Shown here piece after piece: positions 32,927-44,856 of a stretch of DNA of 64,000 bases. Below the pieces are notes generated by a model, which was not told the origin of the DNA, searched no databases, and saw only the letters and a list, made by a program, of their open reading frames with translations. This DNA is from [Phialemoniopsis] sp. UDSM-2020. Lineage: Eukaryota; Ascomycota; Sordariomycetes; Thyridiales; Thyridiaceae. A program made the position numbers and the translations under genes. Numbering within the stretch: position 1 is the first letter of the stretch; each line of letters begins with the position of its first letter. The stretch is taken from positions 3,162,001 to 3,226,000 of the forward strand of contig JAEILZ010000007.1 in NCBI GenBank assembly GCA_018873225.1. The letters run 5' to 3'.

Positions 32927-35900
32927 TCATGGATCCCACTCCCTCCGCCTCTTCCTCCTCTCCCCTCCCCTCCTCCGTCTCCTCTCAACCCTCTCATCAT
33001 CATAATCATCATCGTCAAACCCACCATACTCAACCCCATCAAACCCTTCACTCCTCGTCCTCCGCCCCCTGTCATGCCCCCGCCTCCTCCTGTCGTCATC
33101 ATCCTCATCCTCGGCGCCAGGCAACAAACCCCCCTTCAGCCCCTCACTCAAAAGCCCTCCCACAAGGACTAAAAATCCTCCTCGACCGCCCGCATCGAGT
33201 AGACCTTGCACCCGCTGCACGACTCTCTCGACCGCCACGTCGTCCGTGCCTGCGACGCCCCACTGTCCACGCACGCTGTCCCCGTATGCGAACTCGCCAC
33301 GCCGCGCCGTCCACGCCGGCTGCTGCCTCGCGCTCCGCAGAGGGCGGCCCTGGTTATCGAATCTATCGGGTAGGACTTCAATGACGTCCTCTTCTTCCTC
33401 ATCATCTTCGTCGGACGGAGGGCGGCGGTGCCGGGGGATCAAGGGCCTGTCGTGGGAGGGGTCTGAGGAGCGGCGCCTGCGCAAAGGAGGGCGGCCGGTA
33501 GTAACAAGTTGGGTGTCCAAAGTGACAGGGACATCGTCATCGGGGTGAGCTTGAGTCTTGCTGTGCACCTCCCTCAGCGCCCTAGACGACTGCGGTGAGA
33601 GTGGTCGAAAGGCGACGGATTTGTGTTGCGGCGAGTCCGGGCGCGAAGGGGGCGGAACGAGGTGTTGGGACGATTGGGCGGTTAGACCATCTAGTTCGCA
33701 CACAAGATGTCAGTATATCACATCTCAAAACCAGATCCCAACGAGAAACCGGAAAAGGCTCAGGCAGACGCACCCGAAACACCACCGCCGCGCTCGGCGT
33801 CAAAGGAACGGGTACGGGGTGCAGATTCACTACTCACTTGGTCACCGTGCGGGTGCGGCCCCGTGCCCGCGGGCGGCGGCTGGAACCCCGGCGGGGCCGG
33901 AGGTGGGACAGCAGCACCGCCGGGAGGCGGCACTGGTCCCGGCACAGGGCCTGGTCCTGCTGCCGCAGGCGGGTATGGAGGATAGTCAGTTGCCGGAGGG
34001 GGGTGGTACGCCTGGAACCCGCCGTTGAGGTCCGTCGTCGCCGTGTTGGGGTGCTGCGTGAAGCCTGCCATGCCGGCCGGTGGTGTGGGACCGGGAGGTG
34101 GAGGGTAGAACGCGCCGCCCGAGGCGTGGGGCGGCGACGGTGCGCGCCCTTGCTCTGCGTCGTAGTAGGGGTCGTACTGCTCGCCGTGGGCTGCTGCCGC
34201 CGCTGCTGCTTCTTCCTCGTAGCCTGTGATCGAAAACAACTTAGCATTTGCTCTACTTTAAATGGACCTTGCTACGACAAAGACTCACGTCTCCGGTCCC
34301 GCTCACGGTGCCGCCTGCGCCGCTCCCTGTCGCGGTGCTCCCTGTCATCCACATCGCTGTCCCTGTCCCGGCTGACGTCCCGGCTGACGCTCCTGTCCCT
34401 GTGGTCCCTATCGCCGCGGCTCGCCGACCGCTCCCGCTCCTTCTTGTCCTTTTGATTATCGTTGTACTTCTTGATCCCGATCGCCGCAGCCGCCGCTGCC
34501 GCACCGCCCGCCGCGAAGTCGCGCAGCCTACTCCTGCTGCGCTGCTTCTTGGCGCCGTCGTCGTCCACCACCTCCCTCTCGCTCTCGCTGTAGCTACCCC
34601 TCGAGTCCGACCGGTGCCTGTGTCTTCTCCGCCGGTGCCTCCTGCGGTCCTCCTCCGCCGCCGCCGCCTGGTCCCGGTACGCCGCCTGCGCCGCCGGGTC
34701 GTAGCCGCCGGGGTACGGCGGCTCCGTGTACAACGGCCGGTCGCCGTACTCAACCATACCTAGTTCAGGATCAGCGACGACGGCGGGTGGTCCCGGGCTG
34801 GGCGGGTATCCTCCGCGGTGGTGGTGTGCTGACCTGCTACTTGACCGGGACCTGTTGTGCCGGTGGCGCCTCTCGCGCTCGTACTCCTCGTCTTCATACT
34901 CGAGCTCGCGCTCGCGCTCTTTCTTGTCTTCCTTGCGGTCCTGGAACCGATCATAGATTTTTTTGCCCGCGGCGCCAGCCAGACCTGCGGCCACGACCTC
35001 GGCGCCCGTGCGCAGGCGCGAGCGGGAGCGAGACTTGCTCCCGTTGCGGGCCTTGGACTTGTCGCGGAAGTGCTTGATCAGGCCCGCGGCGGCGGCGGTA
35101 GCGGCGCCTACTTTCGCCACGGAAGCGGCGCGGCTGCGAGACCGCTTGCGCGAGCGGCTGCGGCTGTACTCCTCACTGCTGTAGCGCCGCAGGCTGCGGC
35201 CCCGCGCGGATTCTTCCTTGTCGACCTTGGAGGACTGGTAGTACTTGGCCGCGCCGGCGACGGCGAGGGCGGCGGCCGCGATGCCCAACCCGGTCTTGAG
35301 CTTGGAGTGGTGGTCTGGAGACGGCGATCGGTCTCTCTCGTCGCCGTAGCGGTCCTGGTACGCACTGCGGGCGCGCTTGAAGACCTCCGTACCTATAGCG
35401 CCGAGGGCGGCCCCGGCGGCGACCTTGCGCCCGCGGTGCTCGGGGAGGTAACCCTCGTCGTTGCGGCGCGAGGTCATGAGGGCGGCGATGCCGGCGCCAG
35501 CGAGACCGCCCTCGGCGAGGTGCAGCTTGTGGTGGTTGGACGCCGACCGGGAGCGCTCGCGCTTGATGACCGTCTTCTTAAGGTAATAGTCATCGTCCGA
35601 GTACTCGCCATCCGAGGCATAGTCGCGGCGGTCTCGTCCTCTCCGCTGGTCGTAGTAGTAGTCCTCGCGTTCACGGCCGCGATAAGGACCGAGGTCGCGC
35701 GTCTCGCGGCGGTGGTAAAAGTACTCGTCCTCTCTAGGTTCGCGGCGGACCATCTCACGGTTCTCCTGGCGCTCGTTGCGAATGATGAGGGGTGCTGGCG
35801 CTGGCGCTTCCTGCACGATGATTTGCTGTTCTGGAATGCGGTTGCGGATGACGATGGGCTGCGGGTTGGGCTGGGGCTCGTAGATCTCGGTCTCCTTGCG

Positions 35901-36602
35901 GTAGCGCTCGACCTCGGCGCCGTGGGACTCGTCGCGGCGCTCTTCGACTCTCTTTTCGACTCTGTACTCGCCTTCCTCGCCGCGAATCACACGCTTGTCG
36001 ACCCGGACGTCAACTTCGTCGCGATCGCGGCCCCAGTCGGCGCGGGAGTGTCGATCCCAGTCTCGGTCCCGGTCTCCGCGGTCGCGCTCGACCTCCTTGG
36101 TCTTCTCATAGACGTAATCCCGGCGGGTATCGCTTCCGCCACCATATCGGTCATCGTCCTTTCTATAATGAACGTCTTCCTTGCGCTCGTACCGCTCGAC
36201 CCGGCCGCGGTCCCGGTCTCGGTCTCCGCGGTCATAGTCCCGCTCAAAGTCACGCTCGTAATAATCGTCGCGGACCCTCCCATCACGCTCGACGATCTTT
36301 TCGCGCTCGACAAAAGTGCTGCTGCCGCGCGGGCCGGGCTCGAAGGCCGATCGGGGGCGCTCGGGGGCGTAAGTGCGCTCGACTCGGCGCTCGACCTCTA
36401 GCAAGTCGCCAGAGGCACGGGGGTGGCCCGAGTAGCGGCTGCGGCGGTCGTCGTCGTACTCCTCGTAGCGTTCGCGCTCGACTCGGCGCTCACCGCCGCC
36501 GACCTTGTAACGGCGGACGGTGGTCTTGCTCCTGCCGTCGTCATCGTCGGACAGCGAGTCATCCCGCCTGTAGCGGGTCTCTTCCCGGTAGATTGCGGCC
36601 AT
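32927..36602 (-). CDS. RS/RD-rich DUF3824-type protein
   Basis: Exons 36602-34289, 34223-33834 and 33690-32927 give about 1155 residues; phases close at both introns (GTGAGT and GTAGTG donors, CACAG and CTAG acceptors). I use the ATG at 36602 (MAAIYREETRYRR). The N-terminal 450 residues are extremely rich in Arg, Asp, Glu and Tyr. Then come five spaced Ala/Gly-rich hydrophobic segments, each followed by a basic helix (for example GIAAAALAVAGAAKYYQSSK, VVAAGLAGAAGKKIYDRF, AAAAAAIGIKKYNDN), which is the DUF3824 pattern. Between them are SR/RS repeats. Exon 2 is Pro/Gly/Tyr-rich; exon 3 contains KSVAFRPLSP and VIEVLPDRFDNQGRPL, the usual C-terminal landmarks. The family is restricted to filamentous ascomycetes and its function is not known. 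The first intron-to-exon 3 junction is inferred by phase. Confidence 0.85.
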
Positions 36603-38922
36603 CGCGGGAGGGATGGGGACGCGGGGTCGCACGGAGGTGTGTCTCTACCCGGTCGGATCTAGCTGTATTATGCGACAAATATGCTAGTGATGATAGACGC
36701 TTTAACCCAGCAGGAAGCTGAAATTTCTCTGGGTATGAAATGAAAAGCAAGGTTTGTGTGTAAGTGTGTAAGAGGAGGAAGAAAGAGGGCAGCAGGGTGG
36801 TGGTGGTGGGACTGGGGAAGGCTGAGGTGATGTTATCGACCGGGGTGTTCCTGGGTGGAGGGGCTTGGATATTACGATGGCTGGGTCACCACCAACATAA
36901 AGAACGGCCGCTATTTTGGGCACGTTACAAGTGGGATCCAGGGCCTAACAAGTGGTCGAGTCCACCAGGTGTGCGGGTTTTTCTCTTTTTCTCTTTTGTG
37001 TCATAGAAATGGATGACGTTTCGGAAATGGCAAAGAGTCAGTCAAGTGTTGGGCTGGTCGGGTCCCAGGGCTTCTCCATCTGACAGGACCAAGAACGAGA
37101 AAGCAAGAGACCGGTCGCAGTGAGGGAGGCCGTCCGTCTGCGTCGACCTACATTACATGGGCACTCTACGGATGCGGACAGTGACAAGACAGGATACAAC
37201 AATCTTTGAAACCCAAGGAGGGCGAGGGCGAGGAGGGGTGAGAATGGACGAGTACGCCCGGGATCAGTAAGACATACAGCATACAAAGAGCTTGCATGGG
37301 CACGGGGTCCAGAGGGAGGGCCAGCTAAAATCCGCTTTCTGCCATGCTCGTTCTGCATCCGGGTGGACCAGGACGCTATGCGCAGCATCGGAGGATCCGC
37401 TCTTCTGCTTCTGTCTGGGTTTTAGTGCCCAGCAGCAGGTTCATCGACTCTACTGCTGCCCACCAGAGGATCGCATAGGCTCACTGATGAGTGACTGACT
37501 GGCTGGGTAACACAATCTGTGATTCAGGCAGGCAGGGTGATGACACGGCGCGGGTTGCCTCTTCACAGCCTCGTCGTGGCTGCTGTATGGCAACAGCACA
37601 TTGAGCGGCGAAATGCAGGCGATCGAGAGCGCAAACAAAGCAAACAGATCGCGGTGGTGGGCGAGTTGAGCCAAGCAAACCGGCCGGACAAGGTGGCACA
37701 CAACTACCGAGGAGCGAAGAAGCAGAAGGCAGATCACGGCCAGTGTGCCCAATCAACCCCCTTCGTCCCTGGGTCTCTCCGGCCACTACGGAAGACGAGG
37801 CAGCCTGGTGATCGTTGTCAGCAGCCCGTGATGGTGGGTCGTCGATAGCGCTGACAGGTGAGGATTGCGTCCTTGTTGAGCTTCCCCTTCGCTAGAAGTG
37901 CCCCTCATCTCGGCTTTGGTGCCCCCTTCTAGGTCAGCAGCCTCTGTCGTTTCTCTGTCTTTTGTCTGCTGGACCCTTCTAGAACTGGAACAACTGAAAC
38001 AGGGACCACGTTTGGCGACGACGAGTCGTGCTGCTCGTCCGACGGCGGGCTGAACCTTGTTCTAGCTGAGGGTCCATGGCTGTGTCGTCATCGCCTGTTA
38101 AACCCGCGCTGGTGGGGATTCTGCTCATGAAAGCCGATGCGCCGTGCCAAGTTTGCCAACGGCGCACCAAACGTTGGGTACAAGTGACCACGGTATTCCT
38201 AAAATTTACTCGACTAAGCCTGTTCCTGGCGTATCAATGGAGGGTCACTGTCCAAGGAGTGTGTTGCCAGAAACAGGAGTAGATGCTGTCAAAACCTTGG
38301 ATATTTCGGCGTTCGAGATGATCTTCGACGTTCAAGCCATGGTCACTGACTCAAACCAAGGAACGGTCCGCTGCTAGATTAGAGGGTTTGCCCACTGTCC
38401 GCCGCCGCTAAACGACGTTCCGTCCCGTCCTTCCAGAGCGCTGAACTCACTACGCTGGTGGTGGATAACAGGAGGGCAGTGGCTTGAATTACTTGGCTGA
38501 GGTTATCCACGACTTGCACAATCGCGGTTGATATTTAACAAGAATATCCTTAGAAAAATTTTTCAGAGATGGATATTGAATGAACATTGGTTCGAGTTCA
38601 TGTTATTTCTAGAAACTTTGAATTCTCATCTTCATCAAGTGTGGTAAGTACCAGCCACCACAACGGGACTTATGGGAGCAATGGCTCGGGTCGGGGCAGC
38701 TGCCACCAGCTGCCACCCGGTCACGTCACATGCCATCCAATTAGGTTGCAGATGCCTGTCGCAGCTCCAAGCTACCAAGTGTCCCTTGTTCACGAGCTTA
38801 CCACAAAGACGATTTGCAACCTGGCAAAGACAGCCACTTTTGCGTCGCGCACTTCCCTGGCAGTTGTCAGTGATATAGAGACTCTCCGTGTCGGATCTCG
38901 TCGCTGAGCGAACGACACCAAG
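36603..38922. promoter_or_regulatory. Long divergent intergenic region
   Basis: About 2.3 kb between the DUF3824 gene (minus) and the Kish gene (plus), so it should contain both promoters. Many short frames on both strands, none with protein-like features. I see no RNA gene. Confidence 0.45.
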
Positions 38923-39260
38923 ATGGTATGTACCCAAGAGACCTGGCCGCTTCACCCAAACGTACCAATGCTAACTCCACACGCATCGCAGTCGGCCCTC
39001 TTCAACTTCGAGTCGCTCATCCTGATCCTGCTGCTCTGCATCTGCACATCCACATACGTGCACCAGCTCTTCCCCCGACTTCTCGACTCCAACAAGGATG
39101 GGTACTTCATTCTCTAGCCCCAGGAAATACACAGGTTGCTAACGTGGTCGCAAACAGCGTCAGGGGCATATTCTGGAAGTTTGCGAGGATAGGGGAGAGG
39201 CTGAGTCCCTACGTGGGCATAGCCTGCGTCTTCATGGCCGTCCGCATGCTCCTCTTCTAG
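38923..39260 (+). CDS. KSH1: Protein Kish (TMEM167 family), Golgi/early secretory membrane protein
   Basis: Exons 38923-38925, 38992-39101 and 39158-39260 give 71 residues. The first exon is only the ATG: the donor GTATGT follows it directly, and exon 2 opens with SALFNFESLILILLL. Both introns have GCTAAC branch sites and CAG acceptors. The family pattern is complete: MSALFNF, first helix, CTSTYVHQLFPRLLD, GIFWKFARIGERLSPYV, second helix. Kish proteins are two-pass membrane proteins of the early secretory pathway, essential in yeast. The next gene is also a tiny secretory membrane protein (Sec61 gamma). A gene finder that needs a longer first exon would miss or mis-start it. Confidence 0.95.
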
Positions 39261-40245
39261 ATCACACACACCACGAACGCCAACGGGTACTACTGAAAGA
39301 TACCCGCCAGTACATTCACGATAGAAAACACGGCCTCAGATACGGTCTTATCACCGCGAGAGGAAGGCTTCAATTCCAGAATTCCAATCTAGGAGGGATA
39401 CTCGACTGTCTGCGCAGGGCTGACGCCTCATGCGACTCTCATTGATGTCATGGAACCGATGTTGCGCTGCGCCAGCACACCCAACTCTCGATTGATGGTT
39501 GATATGAGCCTGCGCCTCGAAAGTCCTCGTCAAAACGTAGGCTACGGGTTGATGGGCCAGCTATTCCGCTCGGTTGTGTTTCCCACACCATAGCGATACG
39601 GAGCCTGTTCTGTAAAACATATAGACAATGGATACAGGAGGTTAATAATGAATAATGCAAGGAAATTGACAAGGAAAATTCAGCAAAGATCTTGCGTTCC
39701 CCTGGCTCTGTCCATCGACTACTCAGGAGAAAATGCACCTGGCCTTTTGAATATGGTAGTTCCTCTCAAGCCTGATAACTGGAAAGAACAATTTAGCCCA
39801 ATAATACACTTGCACGAGTAAGAATAAACATGACCCTTAAGAGGCCATCCCACTTCGAAGCCAGGCGTATTCGATATCATTCCATCCGAACACATTGCGC
39901 CCCACATTCCCCAGCACCACCTGGCCGCCCCCGATTTCAGCAGGGTCTAGCCCCGGAGCCACGTTTATTCCGGCGCCCGCAATGCCACCCTGGCCCCTAC
40001 CCAAATCGAGCCCCAGCACCAAGCACCAGCAATTGAAGCCAGCGTAGCTCTTTTGGCCAGACCCCAGCCCAAGCAATAACTACACCAAAGGGAGAAAGTC
40101 TCGTGCGCCCGCCACCCCTAATAAACCACGACACCTTTCAACAAGCTTCACGACAACCAACCCACAACATCACCAACGACGGCATTTTCTCCTTCTTTTC
40201 TCATCTAATTTGATACCCCTTCCGGAAGGAAATACTTCAGTCAAG
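39261..40245. promoter_or_regulatory. Intergenic region
   Basis: 3' flank of KSH1 and promoter of the Sec61 gamma gene. The last 300 bp are C/A-rich and pyrimidine-rich, as expected for a strong fungal promoter and leader. No other feature seen. Confidence 0.45.
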
Positions 40246-40710
40246 ATGTCCGACCAGGTGCAAGAGATCCTCGACATGCCGCGCGAGTTCCTCAAGGACG
40301 GCATGCAGTTTGTCAACAGGAGCCAGAAGCGTATGTGACACTCTCCCGGCGCGCATTGAGCGTCTCCCCCTCCGCTTTTGGAGGAAAGTCTGCCTCTTTT
40401 CCGGACTGCATCAAGCGATGCTGCGGACTTGGATCTGCGTGCGCTGTCCAGTGGAACTCCTTTGCTAACAATCACTTTGCAGCCGACCTGAGCGAGTTCA
40501 CCAAGATCTGCAAGGCCGTCGGCATGGGCTTCATCATCATGGGCGTTGTCGGCTACGTCGTCAAGCTGGGTACGTATCTTTTCTGTTCCGCAGGATGCTC
40601 GATGGGCTTGTTGTCCATTGGAGCAATCTACTCCAAGCCGCTCCCTTCAAACGCTGACTCTCCATTGTCAAACAGTGCACATTCCCGTCAACCAAATCCT
40701 CGTCGCATAG
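40246..40710 (+). CDS. SSS1: Sec61 translocon gamma subunit (Sss1)
   Basis: Exons 40246-40330, 40483-40569 and 40676-40710 give 68 residues. Donors are GTATGT and GTACGT, acceptors TTGCAG and AACAG, and all phases close. The family pattern is clear: amphipathic N-terminal helix MSDQVQEILDMPREFLKDG, then FVNRSQKPDLSEFTKICKAV, one transmembrane helix GMGFIIMGVVGYVVKLVHIP, and the short C-terminus VNQILVA. Sec61 gamma clamps the two halves of the Sec61 alpha channel in the ER membrane and is essential for translocation. Confidence 0.95.
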
Positions 40711-41383
40711 ACAATCGCCTCGATTCTTTCTTTTTCGTTGTATTACATGCGAGCGTTCGGGGACAAGGGCCGGAGGCTATCAAAACCAACTCGAAAAGCC
40801 AGGGAGCGATGGAAATCTGTCCCCCAAGGGAGGTGGGCAAGGTGAGGCATCGCCTCAGACCAGACCATCGGCGTGGAGGAGGTCGAATGTGCTCCAGAGC
40901 GGAGAGCATCGGCATGGTGAATCGACGGCGTGGCATCCAGCTCGCCACGGTTCTGAAGCGATCTGTACAATAATGTCATAATCTGAGACTAGTGTTGCGC
41001 TCGTTCAAGGCGGACATTGGTCAAGATGGAATAAACAGCGTCGAAATCACAGAACGTGCCTCTTAGGCAGTGCCAAACTGTGATGTTTCTCGTTGAGCTA
41101 AGATGTGCGTTCCTAGGACAGACCTCGACATCAGTCCATCAATATCGATTACGAAGCGACTATCTGCTCTAGTCTCAGCTCAAAGCTGTGGACACATGCG
41201 ATCATTAAACACAGACACTTGCCACTTTACAAATCTATCGCACATCAGCTCTCATCCGCGCGCCTCTAGACATCCAACTTCTCTCATCATTCATACTAGA
41301 AACAGAGTCTATACGTGAAACGCTCACAATGCAAAAGATGCAGCAAAACCACACCATCCTCATCTCTCATTCCACAAATATCC
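40711..41383. other. Convergent intergenic region
   Basis: 3' flanks of SSS1 (plus) and the alpha/beta hydrolase (minus). Small frames present, none supported. Confidence 0.5.
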
Positions 41384-42802
41384 TCACGTCGTCAACGTAG
41401 CCCTCATCTCCGGCCCGTCCTCGTCGTCGTCCCCGTCCCGCGTCGAGACCCAGCTCTGGATCGTCTCGATGGCGGCCCGGTACTCGATGTCGGCGCTCTT
41501 CTTGGGCGCCATGGGCGGCGGCTTGTCCCACGCGTGCTTCTCCCTCTCGACGACGCGAAGTTCGATCTTCTTGCCCCTACTCCTCACACGCTCTGCGAAC
41601 CGCCGGCCCTCGGCGAGCAGCATGTCGAACTCGCACAGACACAGATGGATCGGCGGCAGCTTGTCCAGCATGTCGTCCGGCATGAGCCCGGGGGACAAGC
41701 GCGGGTCGTCGCGCGACTCGCGCGGTAAGGGTGGGTAGATGTACGACGCGTCGAACAGGTCCGTCATGCCCTTGGGCAGCGTCAGGTCCGGCCGCGCGCA
41801 GCCTAGGCGCTTGTTGGGCCGGCTGATGGTCCAGTCGAGCAGCGGGTAGTACAGCGCGAAGCCGGCGATGTTGGGCACCGGGTACGGCAGCTTGTACCCC
41901 CATCGCCGGGGGTCCTGGAGCAGGCACCAGCTGGCCAGGGACAGGGTGCCGCCGGCCGAGAAGCCCGAGATAATGAGGCGCTCGGCGTCGATGCCGAGCT
42001 CGTCAGCGCGCTGTGCGATCTGCAGGATGGCGTCGGCGCAGTCCTCGACAGGCGTCGGGTAGGGGTAGCCTGGTGCGAGGCGGTAGTTGACCGAGAAGAC
42101 GACGGCGTCGAGCTGCGTGACCGCAGCGGCGGCCCAGCGGGCATCATCGGTGCCGTTGCCGAGGATGAAGCCGCCGCCGTGGAAGTTGATGATGCCAAGG
42201 CGGGGGACGGGCAAGACCGCATCGACGATCGCCTTGACCGAATCGATAGAGCTGAACGACATGGCCGAGACGGTGCGGCTGAGGTGCCGCTTCAAACGCT
42301 TGCGGCGCTGCTTGGTGCGCCCGCTGTCGCTGACGGCACTCTGGACGGTCGACTCGGAGACGGTACGGTTGAGGTTCATGCCCCCGACGGCAGCGGCCAA
42401 GACGTCGTCTTCCTGCTTCATCAGGTCGATCCGGGAGTTCGCCGCGCTGCTCTGCTTGCTGCCCTGCTTGCTGCTGTTCCTGCTACTCCTGCCATTACTG
42501 CGGCTCTTGAAGTGCCCCGACGGAGCGTAGACGTCGACGCGGATGGCGCCCTTTTCCTTCCATTTGCTCAGCGTAGCATCGAGGTAAATGGTCCGGGCCG
42601 GCTGCGGGGGCGGCGAGTAGTACCGCCCGGATATGCCAAAGGCGAGGCCGGCGCCGGAGCGGAGGCCGTAGGCCTGGGTGGCTAGGTACCAGCGGGAGCT
42701 CTGCTCGAGCGGGTTGAGGTATTCCTCGACGACTTCCTTCGGCAGGCCATCCTTCTCTGGAAGGGTGGGTTGGGGTTTTGCTTTGGGGTCGTCTGCGGTC
42801 AT
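41384..42802 (-). CDS. Alpha/beta hydrolase, hormone-sensitive-lipase type; candidate ErdH
   Basis: A single ORF of 472 residues. The fold-3/HSL signature is complete: oxyanion motif HGGG (208-211), VNYRLAPGYPYPTPVEDC, nucleophile elbow GFSAG with Ser282, acid Asp393 in CEFDML, and His423 in EKHAWD. Residues about 100-185 are a Ser/Arg/Lys-rich insertion before the HGGG strand, absent from bacterial members. There is no signal peptide. The gene is divergent from the AspRS-DUF2156 fusion (ErdS), with 2.05 kb between starts. In Aspergillus, Erg-Asp made by ErdS is cleaved by a dedicated hydrolase, ErdH. Proximity and the esterase fold make this gene a candidate, but I cannot confirm orthology; it could be a general lipid or steryl esterase. 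Confidence 0.88.
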   Translation of the reverse strand: MTADDPKAKPQPTLPEKDGLPKEVVEEYLNPLEQSSRWYLATQAYGLRSGAGLAFGISGRYYSPPPQPARTIYLDATLSKWKEKGAIRVDVYAPSGHFKSRSNGRSSRNSSKQGSKQSSAANSRIDLMKQEDDVLAAAVGGMNLNRTVSESTVQSAVSDSGRTKQRRKRLKRHLSRTVSAMSFSSIDSVKAIVDAVLPVPRLGIINFHGGGFILGNGTDDARWAAAAVTQLDAVVFSVNYRLAPGYPYPTPVEDCADAILQIAQRADELGIDAERLIISGFSAGGTLSLASWCLLQDPRRWGYKLPYPVPNIAGFALYYPLLDWTISRPNKRLGCARPDLTLPKGMTDLFDASYIYPPLPRESRDDPRLSPGLMPDDMLDKLPPIHLCLCEFDMLLAEGRRFAERVRSRGKKIELRVVEREKHAWDKPPPMAPKKSADIEYRAAIETIQSWVSTRDGDDDEDGPEMRATLTT

Positions 42803-44856
42803 TTGCTGGTGTCAAAAGGGTGTTATTGGCGGTTGGTGTATGAGAACCCTCGTCCGTCAGCCCAGGGCTCTGTACCAATCAGCTTAAGACGAGGGATTGT
42901 GACCCGTCCCTTTACTTTTGCTAAAAAATGTAAACAAAAGGAGTAGTATGAAGCAAGGAGGGAGCACGCGAGTCAATGGCAGTGCAAAGAACGTGGTCGC
43001 ATGGGAGTGGTGGTCCAGATAGAGGGTGGTCGTAATGAGGTGACTTTTTGGCTTAACTAATGGGGGCTCATTCCGTCTGTCGTTAACGAATTTGCTTGAT
43101 CTACAGGGCTTAAAGTGTTTGTGTTTTAGTGCTTCTTCACATGGATATCTCGAAAGCATGCAGGTGAGACACTGGGGGGAGAGAATAGAAAATAAGAATG
43201 GAAATAAGATTGGCGAGATGCTAAAATGTCTTCTCTGGAACTTCCCGCACACGCACCACCCCAGAGTCGTCGTCACCCAAGATTCTTCTCTCTCGGCCTT
43301 GGCAGTTTCTTGCTTGGTGGTGGTGGTAGTTAGTGATGATTGTGGCACTCGCACACTGTGGACTGTGGCTCCTTCCCTCTCCCGTGCGCCGAACTGGGAC
43401 GGCGCCTCGGTACCGTACCTTTTAGTTACGTGGGTGGCAGATCGGAGGTGACGTCATCCATCGTGGCGTCGCCAGGCCCCAGAATCGAGTTTTGGTAGCG
43501 GGTATCGGAATCATGCCACAATGATCGTCCAAAGCTGCCATGGTTCTCCTGTGGCTTGTTCATGTTAGGTAAAAATCAATGACCTGGCAAGGACTGAAGC
43601 AGGAAATGCATAACATTATTTCCTTGGCGAAATGCCAGTAGAGAGGAGAGAAACACGGTGGAAGTGGGAGAGCATGGGTAGCTGGAGGGTTTTGTCCGTT
43701 TTGACCTCAGTATGAGCTAAGTACCGGCAGATCCGGCCACCACAGAATGCAACCCTATCCCATCAGTACGGACAGCAATCCCAGATACTGGGGAGAGGGG
43801 GGGGGGGGGGCCAAGGACGTCTTAAGAAAAGCTTGGTACTGTAGGGCCAAATCCAGCGATGAACCACCCCTGAAACAATCTCGGGACGCTGGATGGGGGA
43901 TCTATGCCACGCCTAAAATGGGTGTGATCGGGAGCCATGGCACTGTCCTAGAAGTGGGTGGCGTCACGTCAAAATCCTGTCATGGGACAGCCCATTCGAC
44001 CACTCATTCTCGATGCTATTCTGCCACGCCTCGATGACTGGTTATGGATCAGCCCTGAATGACTGGGAACCAGAGCCGCTCGCAACGTGTTCGGGGTCCG
44101 CAGAGGACCAAAAGGTCCGAGGCTTGTTTTCGCAGTGCAGACCAAGCCCTCCAGTCTTCCCTGGCTTTCCCGTGTCTTAGTAACGTCATATGTCATACAC
44201 ATCGGCTACCCTGGTTACACCTTGTCCAGTCGTGCCAGTCTACCTCTTTTAGCTCGCGGCAAAGGCTGCCGGGTCCTGCCATCGAACTTTTTGGCATTTG
44301 ATCGATGGTGATGATGCTATCAAAACAAGACCCGGGACCTGCATTTCTAGAAACACCCAGAAGTGAATAATAAGGCTTTTTTCCTACTTCCTCCAACCAC
44401 CACCTCCCTCCCGCTGCTGCTGCAACAAAAACATCTGATCCTCGGTAAAAAGCATACACATGCAGCTCTTGACGAAAGACTAGATTTCCAGCTGAGCAAT
44501 CATATCATATTGTTGTTCGGGGCGCTCGGCGTGCAGTTCCTGCATTTTCCATCCGTCCCCTCCATCCTATTAGTCACTTCCGATTTCGCGCGCGCGGAGG
44601 ACCCGGGCTTTTCGGACTCTCGCGAACATTTGACAGCAACTTACTCGTGCTCACAAGGCCAGACCTCCTAGACATCGCGTTTCCGGCCAGTCCGGCTCCC
44701 CGGCTGCCTTTTTTCTTTTATTTGCCTACAAATCTCTTATTTGTATTTCCAAGACGCGTCTGCACAGCCCCGTCAACCTCTCTGGTCTTACTTACATCGT
44801 CATTGCCTTACGAAGTACATTGTTACTAGGCACGTCATCTTTCCAAAACATGCACA
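42803..44856. promoter_or_regulatory. Divergent promoter region between hydrolase and ErdS
   Basis: About 2 kb with both promoters. Contains a 14-G homopolymer (43797-43810) and a pyrimidine-rich leader before the ErdS ATG (44.65-44.85 kb). No supported gene. Confidence 0.5.
43797..43810 (+). repeat. Poly-G tract, 14 G
   Basis: Fourteen consecutive G, preceded by GGGAGA. Such tracts slip easily in replication and sequencing and can fold into G-quadruplex-like structures. Confidence 0.9.

Noticed and set aside
34857..36401. 514-codon plus-strand frame antisense to the DUF3824 gene
   Set aside because: It is the complement of RD/RE-rich codons, giving artificial Val/Ala/Leu-rich sequence. The minus strand has the family features and splice sites.
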